Shown piece after piece: positions 5,969 through 16,055 of a stretch of DNA of 36,643 nt. The DNA comes from a virus. The notes below the pieces were generated by a model. It had not been told where the DNA came from and searched no databases. It saw only the letters and a list, made by a program, of their open reading frames with translations. Location: positions 1-36,643 of the IMG/VR virus record IMGVR_UViG_3300020596_000067, one strand, 5' to 3'. Made by a program: the position numbers and the translations under genes. Position 1 is the stretch's first letter, and every line of letters begins with the position of its first letter.

Positions 5969-6256
5969 TTACTTGATGAGAAGTTCTGCAGCTTCACTCA
6001 AGGGCAGAGTGAGAGACTTAACGAACTTAACGCCGTTAGCCTTTGCCTCATCAGGAAGCTTCTCCACACCCTCAACGGCAGGCATCAGGGCGCGGATAGA
6101 TTCAAGCACGACCATAGGAAGATCGGTTGCAGAATCCCAGCCGTCTGTACGGGCAGTCATCACAGCGCGCAGTACGCCTGCAAGGCCAGCACCCAGCTCA
6201 TACGCTTCTTTATGTACGCTTACGGTTACGCTTAGTACTTGAATGTTTTCGCTCAT
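5969..6256 (-). CDS. Hypothetical small protein
   Basis: This is a 95-residue protein (MSENIQVLSVTVSVHKEAYE). It begins with short beta strands and ends with helical segments, with no membrane segment, signal or known motif. SD GGAGAG precedes the ATG, which lies inside the 3' end of the upstream membrane-protein gene (47-nt overlap). The hairpin at 5934-5961 follows its stop. Position suggests co-expression with lysis genes, but no function can be assigned. Confidence 0.68.
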   Translation of the reverse strand: MSENIQVLSVTVSVHKEAYELGAGLAGVLRAVMTARTDGWDSATDLPMVVLESIRALMPAVEGVEKLPDEAKANGVKFVKSLTLPLSEAAELLIK

Positions 6257-6449
6257 ATTTCAATCTCTCCATTTTTGCAACGCGCGCACCGTGCGCTTTC
6301 ATCGCGGTGAGTATGTGTTCAATCATCACAGTGAAAGAGCGCATTGAACGAGTCAATGCTTTATCCCGGGAGAGGAGGAACAGGCAGATCAACGTGAGTG
6401 CTAGGACGTAGAGTGTAATCAATCCGACTGCCTGCATATCGAAAGTCAT
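6210..6449 (-). CDS. Small single-span membrane protein, holin candidate
   Basis: This 79-residue protein has an N-terminal membrane segment at about 7-27 (AVGLITLYVLALTLICLFLL) followed by a strongly basic cytoplasmic tail ending KRNRKRT. One span plus a positively charged C-terminus matches several small phage holins. The ATG follows the upstream stop directly (TAA-ATG), with SD GGAGG. Confidence 0.65.
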   Translation of the reverse strand: MTFDMQAVGLITLYVLALTLICLFLLSRDKALTRSMRSFTVMIEHILTAMKAHGARVAKMERLKYERKHSSTKRNRKRT

Positions 6450-6674
6450 TTAGGGCCTCCTCCAGAACATGATGATGCGCAACGCACAACGCCACAGTCT
6501 TATCATGCGCAGCGTAAACGGGAATACATGGGAGGCTAAAAACCTGTCCGGTTGTTCCCCGTGGAACAATAGCGACACGCACCACATGATGATGACTATC
6601 CATGGTGCTGACGTGACGGCAATCGTTACCATGACGGAATAGTAAACCCAGTCAGTGCCATCCTTGGCGCTCAC
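6450..6674 (-). CDS. Small membrane protein, first gene of lysis cassette
   Basis: This protein has 74 residues from a GTG start (cac at 6672-6674) with a good SD (GGGGGG). The central hydrophobic stretch at about 11-37 (YYSVMVTIAV, PWIVIIMWCVSLLF) gives one long or two short membrane spans, followed by an Arg-rich tail. With the next gene it could form a holin/antiholin pair. A TATAAT box and an inverted repeat lie just upstream. Confidence 0.6.
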   Translation of the reverse strand: MSAKDGTDWVYYSVMVTIAVTSAPWIVIIMWCVSLLFHGEQPDRFLASHVFPFTLRMIRLWRCALRIIMFWRRP

Positions 6675-6696
6675 GTCAGCCCCCCCACCATATTCG

Positions 6697-6702
6697 ATTA
6701 TA
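6697..6702 (-). promoter_or_regulatory. Candidate -10 element for lysis cassette
   Basis: This is TATAAT in TATAATCGAATAT, about 25 nt upstream of the GTG at 6674. No consensus -35 is present. Upstream is a 6-bp inverted repeat CACGGC/GCCGTG (about 6713-6731) that could end the tail transcript or act as an operator. Confidence 0.35.
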
Positions 6703-6735
6703 CATTAAGGATCACGGCGCACGTCTGCCGTGCGG

Positions 6736-9294
6736 TTACGTTACGATGGTCCCGATCTTAGAGATGATCGGACGCACGGCAGTAGTAGTGCGAGTCATGC
6801 GCGCCTTAACCGTTGCCCGCTGCCCCGTCTGCCCCGTTGCCGTGTACTTGTAGCGTTGAAGCGGGCCACTTCCAAGGATGCGATGCTGGCCTTGGTTGTA
6901 GAGTTCAAGCACTTGAGACTGGGTTAGTGCCGGTCCATTGCTCCATGCAACGACGTCTGCCTTCCTTGCGGTGGTATCTAGGGGATCTGAAAAGCCAGTG
7001 CCCAAGCCTGTAATGCTAAACGGCTGCCCGCTTAGGGCCATAGAATTTGTGCCCGCTGCCAAGGTCCTAATGCCGTTAACATACATAGCAAAGGTACCAC
7101 CGCTCTCCAGTAGTACAACAATGTGATTCCATGCAGACACGGTAAGCGGTACCGTGGTCAACATCGATACGCCGCCTATATATAATTCCAGTGTTCCTGG
7201 GACGTTCAGACGTATACCGTACCCGCCTGAACCAATTGATGCGCTATCCTTGCATAAAATCCATTGCGATACAGCAGAGGTAGAAAAATTAAACCAGGCT
7301 GAAAACTGCAAGCGCGTATTTGAGGAAGGAGCACCGTCTAGCCCCACTGCTGCTGCTGCAGGAATTGATAGCGTGTTGACGGTGGACCAGCCACTAGTAG
7401 CGCGCTGCCCGTTCCTGAACGTATTACCGTGGTTTAGTGTGCCGCCAACCGTGAGCGATGGCCCTGGCCCACGTCTATTCCTTGTAGCTTCTGCACTGCT
7501 ATTCCCACCAAGTGCCCAATGCGCGTAAACGAATTGACTATTGGGGTACAGCATCCCTGTCTCAATCAGCTGCACACCGTCTGGTGCGGTATCAAGTGAG
7601 AGCGAACTAAAGTTCTCAAGTGATGATTCGGTAACCATAGATAGGCCGACCGTATTGATGTGGCGCTTACACACGATGTCGCCGACTAAAAGGCCTGCCG
7701 TTGTGAGAGTAAGCGTTGTCACTCCTGCCGAGTGTGTAGCGTCTGCCGTAAGAGAGAGTGCCGCCTGAAGCGCATAGCTCGCAACGCCATCAATGTAGAA
7801 TGGACGGAAGATGTCGATTGCATCACCGTTCTTTAGGTTTGCCGTTGTGTTCTCAGGATCGGTCACACCAATGGTAGAGCCGCCGATAACCGTAGCAGGG
7901 TAGGCCTGCGTTGCAAGCACATCAACCACCACGGGCATGGAACCGGACACAGAACCGCGAGTAACAAACCCAGTGCGCACGTCTTGCGTTGTAGTGATTG
8001 CTCCAGATAGCGCAGAGTCATTGTCCATGACGATCAGGCCATCACCTTCGATGAGCATGGTAGAGCGCATGATGCGGCCACGTGCAGTGCCGGTGGTTCC
8101 GCCTGAAATGTTGTTTGCCACAGTAGCGGAAAGCGTCTGCGGTCCATCGTGCTTTGTATTCGACACTGCAGATTTTATGTCACTGCGAATTGAGTTATTA
8201 AATACAGTGTATTCGGAACCATCAACACGAAGACGCTCAGGGTATCTGTAGCTAAAGTAGAGAGCGTCAAAGGAAACACCTGTGTAGGTCTGGCCTGCAC
8301 CGCCTGCCGTTGTATCAACTCCGATCTCGACATAGCGAGAAAGCTTTGTATGGTCCCAGCCGGTACCTACAGCGGTGCCGCCCGTTGACACGTCAAAGAG
8401 CATGAGGTTAAGGCCAACGACTAGTGCGCCCGCGTTGTGGTTAGTCGCTTGCGTGAACGTCTGATAGTTTCCAGTCGTGTCGGCAAAGATCATGAGGTAG
8501 ATGCTCGTTAGGCCTGTGATGCTAGGCAGGTAGACATACACCCATGCGCGCGTCTGATCGGATAACGATAGGGTCTGAGCGGTTCTGTCATAGCGAACGC
8601 CTGCACGCACTGCCGTGCCGTTCTTATCAAACTTAACTGCGCCAGTGCCGATAGTGAATTGACCAGCAGTAGACGTGGTGCCAATCGATGCAGCTGCACT
8701 GCCAACGCCTGCGGTCCATCCCGTAGCTGAATCGTAATTTATGTCAGCGTCGTTTACCGCTCTGCCATTCCACACGATGTCCATGTCGGCACCGCCAGAG
8801 ACGTAATCCCGTAGAAGGTTTGCTTCATAGAATTTATGCTCGGGCTTTACTGCAGCAGACAGCCCGCCTGAATTCTGGATAGGCGTTGTGAATATCTGGT
8901 AACGCTCCTGCTCAAGCTTCTGCAGAACCAGGTCAATGCCTGTGCCGCCTCCACCGCCTCCACCGCCAGCACCGCCTGGTGCAATGAGCCAGCGGCCAGA
9001 TGCCGGCACATCGTTGGGGGTTAGAATCGTACTGCCGTCATCAACGCCAGTGCTTGCAGAATCGAAGTACCATACGGCCTGCGTTGCATCGACCACGCGG
9101 CGTTGGTTGTCTGCACGCTGCACCGCCGTGAGCGCACGCATCGATGCGACACTCACCACGGGAGCTGCCCAGAAGGAGAGGTTATTCACATAACCAAGGG
9201 ATATGGTGTCGTTCGCTGCCGATGGTGTGCCAGGGTTTGGCACCGTACTTGTTTCAATGCCTGTGACAAAATCATACGGTCTTACTCTGCCCAT
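6736..9294 (-). CDS. Large tail fiber / receptor-binding protein with LamG-type domain
   Basis: This protein has 852 residues from ATG 9294, nine bases after an SD (GGAGG). The ATG at 9303 is too close to that SD. The N-terminus (MGRVRPYDF) probably docks to the tail. A Gly-rich hinge (GGGGGGGG) lies at about 110-120, followed by long beta-rich regions. A LamG/concanavalin-like domain at about 645-810 shows LQFSAWFNFS, WNHIVVLLESGG and FAMYVNGI, a carbohydrate-binding fold. It is the last tail gene, the usual place for the host-recognition protein. Confidence 0.8.
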   Translation of the reverse strand: MGRVRPYDFVTGIETSTVPNPGTPSAANDTISLGYVNNLSFWAAPVVSVASMRALTAVQRADNQRRVVDATQAVWYFDSASTGVDDGSTILTPNDVPASGRWLIAPGGAGGGGGGGGTGIDLVLQKLEQERYQIFTTPIQNSGGLSAAVKPEHKFYEANLLRDYVSGGADMDIVWNGRAVNDADINYDSATGWTAGVGSAAASIGTTSTAGQFTIGTGAVKFDKNGTAVRAGVRYDRTAQTLSLSDQTRAWVYVYLPSITGLTSIYLMIFADTTGNYQTFTQATNHNAGALVVGLNLMLFDVSTGGTAVGTGWDHTKLSRYVEIGVDTTAGGAGQTYTGVSFDALYFSYRYPERLRVDGSEYTVFNNSIRSDIKSAVSNTKHDGPQTLSATVANNISGGTTGTARGRIMRSTMLIEGDGLIVMDNDSALSGAITTTQDVRTGFVTRGSVSGSMPVVVDVLATQAYPATVIGGSTIGVTDPENTTANLKNGDAIDIFRPFYIDGVASYALQAALSLTADATHSAGVTTLTLTTAGLLVGDIVCKRHINTVGLSMVTESSLENFSSLSLDTAPDGVQLIETGMLYPNSQFVYAHWALGGNSSAEATRNRRGPGPSLTVGGTLNHGNTFRNGQRATSGWSTVNTLSIPAAAAVGLDGAPSSNTRLQFSAWFNFSTSAVSQWILCKDSASIGSGGYGIRLNVPGTLELYIGGVSMLTTVPLTVSAWNHIVVLLESGGTFAMYVNGIRTLAAGTNSMALSGQPFSITGLGTGFSDPLDTTARKADVVAWSNGPALTQSQVLELYNQGQHRILGSGPLQRYKYTATGQTGQRATVKARMTRTTTAVRPIISKIGTIVT

Positions 9295-9296
9295 AG

Positions 9297-11384
9297 TCAC
9301 CATCCTCCGGCATTGTCTTCAATGCCCTTCTGATCGTTTAGTGTAAGTGTAACCTGTGTGCGGCTCTTATCCACGCCGACTACTGCATGTTCTCTCACAT
9401 AGTCGGTCTCGCCGTCTGGCGCGAAACCAGGGAGGTACACACGGGACACCTCCACGTTATCGCCAAGCTTTATGTCATAGAACCGGTTCTTAGTGTTGAT
9501 CGTAACCCGCCCGCGCCGCTCGCCTAGAATGTAGGACAGACGATCAGCCATCTCTTGTGCCTCCGCCGCGTACACCCACACGCTCCTCTGGGTCTCTGTC
9601 ACGCTAGACCGATGCAGGAACGTGCCGGAAGGAGACACTGCACTTACGGTTAAAACAATGTCAGAGTCGCTAAACCCTGCGCCCGCCTCTTGATACGCAT
9701 ACTCGACAAAAACGGTACCCACTAGATCGCTGTAATCATACTCCCACTGCAACGCGCGTGTGAGAATCTCATCGTCTGCAATCGTGCGAGTGATAGCGCC
9801 TAGCGGCTTTGTTGTGAGCATCGACCATCGACCATCCGCGTCAATGATTAGCTTCCCCAGTGTGGACTTTAATACGTCTGCAATCACGTCGCGGTACTTA
9901 GGAAAGTCAGTAGAGGATGCGCCCTTAGGGATGGCGAAACCTACGCCCGATGACTGGTCAGTGAGCGCTTGCGTGAACGTTGCCACGGCAAGGTCTGACT
10001 CCCCCACCCCTAGATGCCTCTTCAGTGCATCGAGCACGAACTGTGAGGGATGGGCCATATTGCCCGTGCGCACGTCGTCCACGCCGAAGGCAGGCCCGCC
10101 TAGGGTGGTTATATTCGTTGGTCCGTAGACCCGGCAATAGACTCGGTCTGTCGGCCGCAGGGTCTCAGGCATACTTAGGTTAGCCTCAAGCCCTGCAACA
10201 AACGTGAAGCCAGAGGCGGTTGCGGGCAGGGCCAGGTCAATAGTGTAGTCACGCCCGTAGAGTGCGAGGTAGCGCACATCGTTCTGGATGATTGTGACGC
10301 GCCCGACAAAGCCGCGCTTCACCATCTCCCCCGTTGTAGCCGCAGCAGATAGGGCAGCGTGCTCGATGAAGTTAGCACCGACAGCGGTCACTATCCGATA
10401 CTCGTCTGTCGCCTTATCAAGGAAAACGGAATCACCTACGTTAAGACCTGCAACGGATGAGACATACGTGCGCGTCGTCGTGCTAGCCGGTGCAGCAGGC
10501 ACCGTGCGCACTAACTCTGCCAACCCCGTCTGCCCGCTGATCACTGCCCAGTTACGGTTATCTGACGTAGTCGGCTCATCTCCCACATAGTCTATGTTCA
10601 CGGGCGTAAACCCATCGAGGATCAGGCCATAGACAGCGCGGATCGGTTTACCCACCGCGTTAGGGTCAAGGCCTGGAAAATCTGCAGCGGCATAGAAAGA
10701 AGGCCTAGCACCAGGGTGCTTCCACTCTTGCGACAACTGGTCGATGCGGTCAACGATACGAAGCTCAAGAGACGGGGGGGCAAGGCGCGTTGATAGCACT
10801 AGCCCGTTCTGAATTAGCTTCATGTTTGAAACGTCGAGCGCACCTAGCCAGTGATAGATCAGGCACTGCGCATTGATCCACGACGTGTCAGAGATGTGGC
10901 GCTCAAAGAAGTGCTCAGCGTTCGTGAGCGTCATCGAACTTGATTGCACGGGCGAGAACCCATATTCAGAATTCTCTGTAGTCTGCTTTAGTATCGGTGC
11001 CTTTGACACGATGGGGTCAAAGTAGACAACGCGGCTACTGCTGTCGGTAGGCACGCGATGATGATGTGCGCTCGTTGTGCCAGCGTAGATCTCATATGCG
11101 GTGATGAGCCACGTGGCGTTAGGGTTACCGCCTGCTGTCAGCCGCACGTAAAGAAGGGACGCTTCTACATCGTGATAGTACTCGCCCGCTGCAAGTGCCG
11201 CTGTCGTATTTGCGTTAAGTGCGGTGAGCCCATCCCACACACTTGTCACATCGCCGTAATCAAACGGTGAGACATAGACCGATCCTGAGAAGAGCGTAAA
11301 GCCTGTAGCCCTTCTGCGCGGGCGTAGCACTACAAGAAAATGACTCTGCACTGACTCGTCATCTAGCAGTGCAGCATACGCCAT
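9297..11384 (-). CDS. Tail hub / central baseplate protein
   Basis: This 695-residue protein starts at a TAATG overlap with the upstream gene. It follows the distal-tail-type gene and precedes the fiber, the usual place of the tail hub (gp27/gpJ-like) in siphophages. A region at about 500-690 (LIIDADGRWSMLTTKPLG, ILTRALQWEYDYSDLVG, LGDNVEVSR) resembles hub domain architecture. It is rich in beta strands with no coiled coil. It probably forms the trimeric tip of the tail tube. The assignment rests mostly on gene order. Confidence 0.68.
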   Translation of the reverse strand: MAYAALLDDESVQSHFLVVLRPRRRATGFTLFSGSVYVSPFDYGDVTSVWDGLTALNANTTAALAAGEYYHDVEASLLYVRLTAGGNPNATWLITAYEIYAGTTSAHHHRVPTDSSSRVVYFDPIVSKAPILKQTTENSEYGFSPVQSSSMTLTNAEHFFERHISDTSWINAQCLIYHWLGALDVSNMKLIQNGLVLSTRLAPPSLELRIVDRIDQLSQEWKHPGARPSFYAAADFPGLDPNAVGKPIRAVYGLILDGFTPVNIDYVGDEPTTSDNRNWAVISGQTGLAELVRTVPAAPASTTTRTYVSSVAGLNVGDSVFLDKATDEYRIVTAVGANFIEHAALSAAATTGEMVKRGFVGRVTIIQNDVRYLALYGRDYTIDLALPATASGFTFVAGLEANLSMPETLRPTDRVYCRVYGPTNITTLGGPAFGVDDVRTGNMAHPSQFVLDALKRHLGVGESDLAVATFTQALTDQSSGVGFAIPKGASSTDFPKYRDVIADVLKSTLGKLIIDADGRWSMLTTKPLGAITRTIADDEILTRALQWEYDYSDLVGTVFVEYAYQEAGAGFSDSDIVLTVSAVSPSGTFLHRSSVTETQRSVWVYAAEAQEMADRLSYILGERRGRVTINTKNRFYDIKLGDNVEVSRVYLPGFAPDGETDYVREHAVVGVDKSRTQVTLTLNDQKGIEDNAGGW

Positions 11385-11869
11385 TAGAGATCAGCCCCGA
11401 TCACAGCGAATCGATACGGGCTTACCTGAATCTCTTCATAGCTAAGAGTGAGACCCGCGCGATACTCGTTATCAGGCCAGCCCTTAACCCACGAGATGTG
11501 GGATGAATCGTTCCCGGTGTAGCCCGTTGCGTAGGGCAGCACATGATAGAAGTTCGTGCCCTTTAGTGCAACGTCTGCAAATTCAAAATACACGCCCTTC
11601 ATCGCACTCGTGTTCGTCGCGTCATCTATAAAGATAGTCGCAGCGGTTAGTGCATTCGTACTGGTAGCGATAAGCTTACCCGCTGCCCCGCCCTGATCTT
11701 CGTAAAGCCTGAAACGAAGTTCGGTATATACTGGGTCATTGAAGAACACGAACCAAGTGCGAACCGCACGCACTACCGTGTCCGCGTTCATCTTAACTTT
11801 CATGGCATTCGTTTTCGTCGTGCCATCGATGTCTGCTGTCATCAGCGCGTTACCGTACACCTTCCACAT
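11384..11869 (-). CDS. Tail-tip-associated structural protein
   Basis: This is a 161-residue beta-rich protein (MWKVYGNALMTADIDG). Segments such as VRTWFVFFNDPVYTELRFRLYED, NFYHVLPYATGYTG and PYRFAVIGADL suggest a jelly-roll or galactose-binding-like sandwich. TAATG coupling joins it to the genes on both sides, within the tail-tip group. It may decorate the baseplate or bind sugars. No specific family is recognised. Confidence 0.6.
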   Translation of the reverse strand: MWKVYGNALMTADIDGTTKTNAMKVKMNADTVVRAVRTWFVFFNDPVYTELRFRLYEDQGGAAGKLIATSTNALTAATIFIDDATNTSAMKGVYFEFADVALKGTNFYHVLPYATGYTGNDSSHISWVKGWPDNEYRAGLTLSYEEIQVSPYRFAVIGADL

Positions 11870-13002
11870 TAGAGCTGCTCCTCAAAGGAAAGTGTCGTGT
11901 TGTAGATGCCAGGGCGCGATAGATCGAACTTAGGTTCATCGATGAATTTCACGTACCTGATATAATATTGCTGCGACGATGAGAACGCAACGGACGTATC
12001 AATGCTTATAAAGAAGGGGGTGCCTGTGCCCACCTCTTCGAAGATGAGTTCAAACCGTTCTTTCTCAGCAACGGTGAGTGCACGCCAGTCGAGTGTAAAC
12101 CTATCCGTTTGCGGCTTGATCTCGCTAAACGTCTGCCCGCCTTCAGAGAACACGGTCTCTGTCTTATCCACTGGTGCAGAGTTAAATGGAAACTGCGGGG
12201 CACCTCTAACCGTCTGATACATGTCGCCTAGGTAGAACGCACCCACTTGAATGTAACCCTTTGGATTCTGGTCAACGAAGCGCACGCGCCAGTAGCGCAG
12301 GCTCTGTGCCGCAAGCCCTTCATCAGAGATGACATGCAGCACGCGGTCGTCGTAGGTGAGCGTCTGAGTATACGCAGGGTTAACCCACACGTTGGTATGA
12401 TTGCCCTGTAGAACGATCGTCGCTGTAGGGGATATACTAAGTGGCGTGTTCCTCGCATCGATCAGGGCGAACGCCTTAGGGTTTGAATCAATGCCCAGGT
12501 CCCACGTGATTGACTCCTCAGTGTGTAGCCGTATCGAATCCGCCGTATAGGTGAGAGCGCCGGTTAGATCGACAGAGTCAAAGCCCAGTAGGTCGAACGC
12601 TGTAGAGCCAACATTTGACAGGAGAAGGGAGAACACACCGCCGCCGCCCACACCGTTTGATGTGACGGATATCTTGAACATCGAACCGAACGCCACGGTG
12701 TAAGTACTGTCTCCAAGGAGTTCGAACGCTGCCTTGATTGCTGCAAGGAACGGGGTACGCAGGTAGTCGCCTACAGGTATCGTTGCAGTGATGTTAGGGC
12801 CTGCCGCTGTCTCTCTGAATACGATCTGGTTATTGAGAGCGGTGACCTGATAGAAGCCGTTAGAGCGCCAGACCTTTGCGCGACGTAGGCCGTTGTATGC
12901 GTTCGTCACGGGGAACGTTGGAAGCTGCTCACTACTCACGTCAGAGTTCGCAAGCACGTCTAGGTCTACATAGTTGTAATCAAGGAATCTAAAGCAGCTC
13001 AT
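11869..13002 (-). CDS. Distal-tail-type protein (Dit position)
   Basis: This 377-residue protein lies directly after the tape measure gene, where Dit is found. The N-terminus has SCFRFLDYNYVDLD. Residues about 60-150 form a module (IPVGDYLRTPFLAAIKAAF, FSLLLSNVGS, DLLGFDSVDLTG) also seen in the tail tube protein. A middle segment YWRVRFVDQNPKGYIQVGAF resembles a galactose-binding-like lobe. The C-terminus (YYIRYVKFIDEPKF) is beta-rich. It would cap the tube and connect to the hub. Confidence 0.62.
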   Translation of the reverse strand: MSCFRFLDYNYVDLDVLANSDVSSEQLPTFPVTNAYNGLRRAKVWRSNGFYQVTALNNQIVFRETAAGPNITATIPVGDYLRTPFLAAIKAAFELLGDSTYTVAFGSMFKISVTSNGVGGGGVFSLLLSNVGSTAFDLLGFDSVDLTGALTYTADSIRLHTEESITWDLGIDSNPKAFALIDARNTPLSISPTATIVLQGNHTNVWVNPAYTQTLTYDDRVLHVISDEGLAAQSLRYWRVRFVDQNPKGYIQVGAFYLGDMYQTVRGAPQFPFNSAPVDKTETVFSEGGQTFSEIKPQTDRFTLDWRALTVAEKERFELIFEEVGTGTPFFISIDTSVAFSSSQQYYIRYVKFIDEPKFDLSRPGIYNTTLSFEEQL

Positions 13003-13024
13003 CTGCCATCACCGGTTAGATTTA

Positions 13025-15787
13025 TCATGCCGTTCTAAACCCCCTGCGGTTAAGGTCAAGCATCACGCTTGCAAGCTGCTGCTCACCGACTATGATTTGA
13101 ATCGTAGTAGGCGCACCCCTACCACCGCCAGAAATGAGTGAGTCAAGAACTTGAGTAAGCTTTGCCGCGTTCTCCTCACCGAGTACTTGTTCGTTTGGCT
13201 TTAGCAGTGCAGGGATACGATCACGGCTAGGACCACCGCTAAGGGCTGTGCCTCCATCTGCGAAACCAAACACGTCGCCGATGCCGCCGATTGCACCGCC
13301 GAAGATACCGCCCGCTGAACCAAGGATACCGCCTGCGCCTCCGCCGAACGCGCCTGGGATTGCCTTCACTAGCTCAGTGATAAAGCGTGGTGCCTCTTTC
13401 ACTAGAGCATCGATGAAGGCCAACGCAATCGGTACGGCCTGCCTGCTTATCTCAATGCCAAAGCGCACGGCAGCACCAGGCATCGCGTTCGCGAATGCTT
13501 GAGCAACCTGCGGCATCGAGTTAACAAGCTTCTGCACCGCAAGGAGAATGCCATCAAAGAAGCGCTGTATCAGCTCAGGTAGCCGCTCTGCAATCAATGC
13601 TGGAAGGTTTGCCACAACATCTACGATTGAAACGAATAGCTCAACGAAAGAGTTTATAAACATTTCAACTAGAATCTCTGGCAGCTTATTCAGAGATTCA
13701 AGGATGAATGCAGGTATCTGCTTAATGATCGTTGATAGGCCGGAAAAGCTATTGATCAGAATATTAGAGATCACCTCAGGTAGCTGCTTAAAGAAGCCTT
13801 CAATGTTCTTTGCAAACTCCGCAGGGGCGAGTGCAAGCTTATCGAGTATCTCGCCAATGATTGGACCGATTACGGGCAGCTCGCCTAGTGCTCCGCCCAG
13901 TGCGTCTACCGCTGCAAAGATAGAAGTCTTAACGGCACCGGCAGCACCGGCAGCACCAGCAAGGGAGTTTGAAATAAGTTCTGCAGAGATGATCTGTGCT
14001 TTCTGCTCACCGCTTACGTTTGCTGCATTGCCCTGCTGGCCAGGCCCTCTAGGCGTACCTTTGAGTACGTCGAGGAATGCCTTAGAGTCTTCGATCTGTT
14101 TTTGAGTTAACGCATCCTGCGCTTTCCCAGCTTTCTGAATCGCATCAAGGCGGACCTTCGATAGTAGCTCCTCGCCCTGCTTACGTGTGAGGATGCCGCT
14201 GCGCTCAGCTTTAACTATAAGCGCTGCACGAAGGCCAGCCTCTTTAGCGAGGATTGAAAACTGGGTATCGCCAGCCTCTTTCAATCCTTTCTGTAACTCC
14301 TCTACCTGCTTCTTGATCGCCTCTTTCGCTGACTCAGCAACGCGCGCTGCAATCTTTACGCTATCAAGGAGATCGCCTGTGCCGCCGCCAAGCTTTGACG
14401 CTGCAGCATCGGCAGCCTCTTTATTGAGACCGACAACAGCTGCGCGAAGTTCATCAACGCGCGCCTTGCTACCTTTAGCGAGGTTTGCAAGCCCCTCGCT
14501 CACGCTATCAAGGAACTCAGGCCCGCCCGGTACGCTCGCTGCTACCTTAGCGAATTCAGCTAGGTTACTAACAAGTGCATCAAACTGCTCAACGACAAAA
14601 AGCGCGAACCGTCCGGCTAGCGCAATCGCTTCTTTGAATACGTTCATCCGCCCAGACATCTCGATGAGTGCGGTAATGATTGCATCGAACGCAAGGGTAA
14701 GGCCAAATGTTGCCGCTGCCTTTGCTGCGGTAATGCTTAGGCTAAGCGTTCGCGTGGCGAGTGTAGCCAGGCCCAGCCCGCTAGTGACAAGCCTGATCTG
14801 GGTAATGAGTGCTGAGAATATGCCAACGCCCTGGCGCGCTTGGATAACGTCTAGCTGTATCCGGTATGCCTGGAATGCGGCGGCAGCAAACTTCACCGCT
14901 CTTGATACGAGTACGAACTCAAGCGCAAGCTTTGCGATCGTAGGACCTACAGAGAGGACAAGGCTAAGCATTGACGAAAGAGTAGGGACTACCTCTTTTA
15001 GAGATGAGGCAACCGATGCGAATGCGACAGACAGGTCTTTCACTCCCTGAATTACTACAGGGTTCTGAATTACGATGTTCCCTAGCTCTTCTAAGATGTC
15101 GCCGAAGTTTGCAGACAGTAGCCTATTCGCTCCGGCGAACGTCTGGGTTGCGGCAGCGGCAGCACCCTGGTTCTTCTCCAGTGCTTTAAGTGTGTTCGCA
15201 AACGTCTGGGCATCGTCACTGCCCTTCTTGATTACGATACCAAGCTTTCCGAATGCGGTGATGTTGCCGTTCGCTGCCTTACCGATGAGGCGCGTTGCAG
15301 TCTCTAGATCAATCTTATATGTCGCTGCAAGGTCTGCTGCTGCGGTGTTCGCCTTCTGCAGGCCATTGATCGTGAATGATCCGATCGATTGGAGTAATCC
15401 GATGTTCGATGCGGTTACCTCATCGGCAATGCCTGTCAGTGCCTGAAGGTTTGATGCATAATCTTGGATCTCTTTGGACGCTGCGGTGCTGAAGTTACCA
15501 GCGGATTTCAGTGCAACGTTAAGGCTACTGATTGCTGATTCCTGCTCCTCTGCCGCCCTGATAATGCTTGAGCCAACAAAGCCTGCGAACGCTGCGGCAG
15601 CGGTGATACCAAGGCCCTTGAACGCACCGGCTACACCGGAAACACTTTTAGCTGCGCTCGCAAGGGCTGGCGAGAAGGATGAGATGCCCGACTCAATGCC
15701 TGCGACTTGGGTCTTAACGCCAGATAGCGTTTTCCCAATTTGGTTCTGCCCAGTGAGCAGGTCGAATATCAGCTTTTCATCTGCCAC
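13025..15787 (-). CDS. Tail tape measure protein
   Basis: This protein has 920 residues from GTG 15787 (cac at 15785-15787, SD GGGGG nine bases away). A longer reading begins inside gpT and was rejected. The composition is typical: Ala/Ser/Lys-rich helices, hydrophobic stretches (GITAAAAFAGFVGSSII near 65-80; LATRTLSLSITAAKA near 350) and a Gly/Ile-rich C-terminal region (GAFGGGAGGILGSAGGIFGG). The start overlaps gpT by 11 nt. It fixes tail length and passes through the membrane at infection. A shaft near 900 residues predicts a tail of roughly 140 nm by the usual rule. Confidence 0.92.
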   Translation of the reverse strand: MADEKLIFDLLTGQNQIGKTLSGVKTQVAGIESGISSFSPALASAAKSVSGVAGAFKGLGITAAAAFAGFVGSSIIRAAEEQESAISSLNVALKSAGNFSTAASKEIQDYASNLQALTGIADEVTASNIGLLQSIGSFTINGLQKANTAAADLAATYKIDLETATRLIGKAANGNITAFGKLGIVIKKGSDDAQTFANTLKALEKNQGAAAAATQTFAGANRLLSANFGDILEELGNIVIQNPVVIQGVKDLSVAFASVASSLKEVVPTLSSMLSLVLSVGPTIAKLALEFVLVSRAVKFAAAAFQAYRIQLDVIQARQGVGIFSALITQIRLVTSGLGLATLATRTLSLSITAAKAAATFGLTLAFDAIITALIEMSGRMNVFKEAIALAGRFALFVVEQFDALVSNLAEFAKVAASVPGGPEFLDSVSEGLANLAKGSKARVDELRAAVVGLNKEAADAAASKLGGGTGDLLDSVKIAARVAESAKEAIKKQVEELQKGLKEAGDTQFSILAKEAGLRAALIVKAERSGILTRKQGEELLSKVRLDAIQKAGKAQDALTQKQIEDSKAFLDVLKGTPRGPGQQGNAANVSGEQKAQIISAELISNSLAGAAGAAGAVKTSIFAAVDALGGALGELPVIGPIIGEILDKLALAPAEFAKNIEGFFKQLPEVISNILINSFSGLSTIIKQIPAFILESLNKLPEILVEMFINSFVELFVSIVDVVANLPALIAERLPELIQRFFDGILLAVQKLVNSMPQVAQAFANAMPGAAVRFGIEISRQAVPIALAFIDALVKEAPRFITELVKAIPGAFGGGAGGILGSAGGIFGGAIGGIGDVFGFADGGTALSGGPSRDRIPALLKPNEQVLGEENAAKLTQVLDSLISGGGRGAPTTIQIIVGEQQLASVMLDLNRRGFRTA

Positions 15788-16055
15788 GGTTACCAACCCC
15801 CTTAGCCGTTGCTGCCGATTTCTTCTCTTCTCGTTCTCTGATCTTTGTCTTGAGCAAGTATACCAGACGCACTGTCTCAACATCCAGGCAGTCAGCGTTG
15901 ATTGTGAGCCCTATCTCTGTCGCTTCGGTAATCATGTTGTATGCGTTTAGTACTGGGACCAGGCTATCAATGCGCTCAGCTAAGACTTTGTTTGACGCCC
16001 TGATCGATGTCATAACCGTGGGGTTAGACCATGCGATCAGAGCGTCATTGATTAC
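15777..16055 (-). CDS. gpT extension of tail assembly chaperone (-1 frameshift product)
   Basis: The frame after the gpG stop is open from the slippery site and codes 92 residues beginning VINDALIAWSNPTV. It has no convincing start of its own. A -1 slip at 16055-16061 joins it to gpG to give a gpGT fusion of about 201 residues, as in lambda-type tails. It ends in a basic tail (EKKSAATAKGVGNRGR). The fusion chaperones the tape measure protein encoded next. Confidence 0.8.
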   Translation of the reverse strand, partial: VINDALIAWSNPTVMTSIRASNKVLAERIDSLVPVLNAYNMITEATEIGLTINADCLDVETVRLVYLLKTKIREREEKKSAATAKGVGNRGR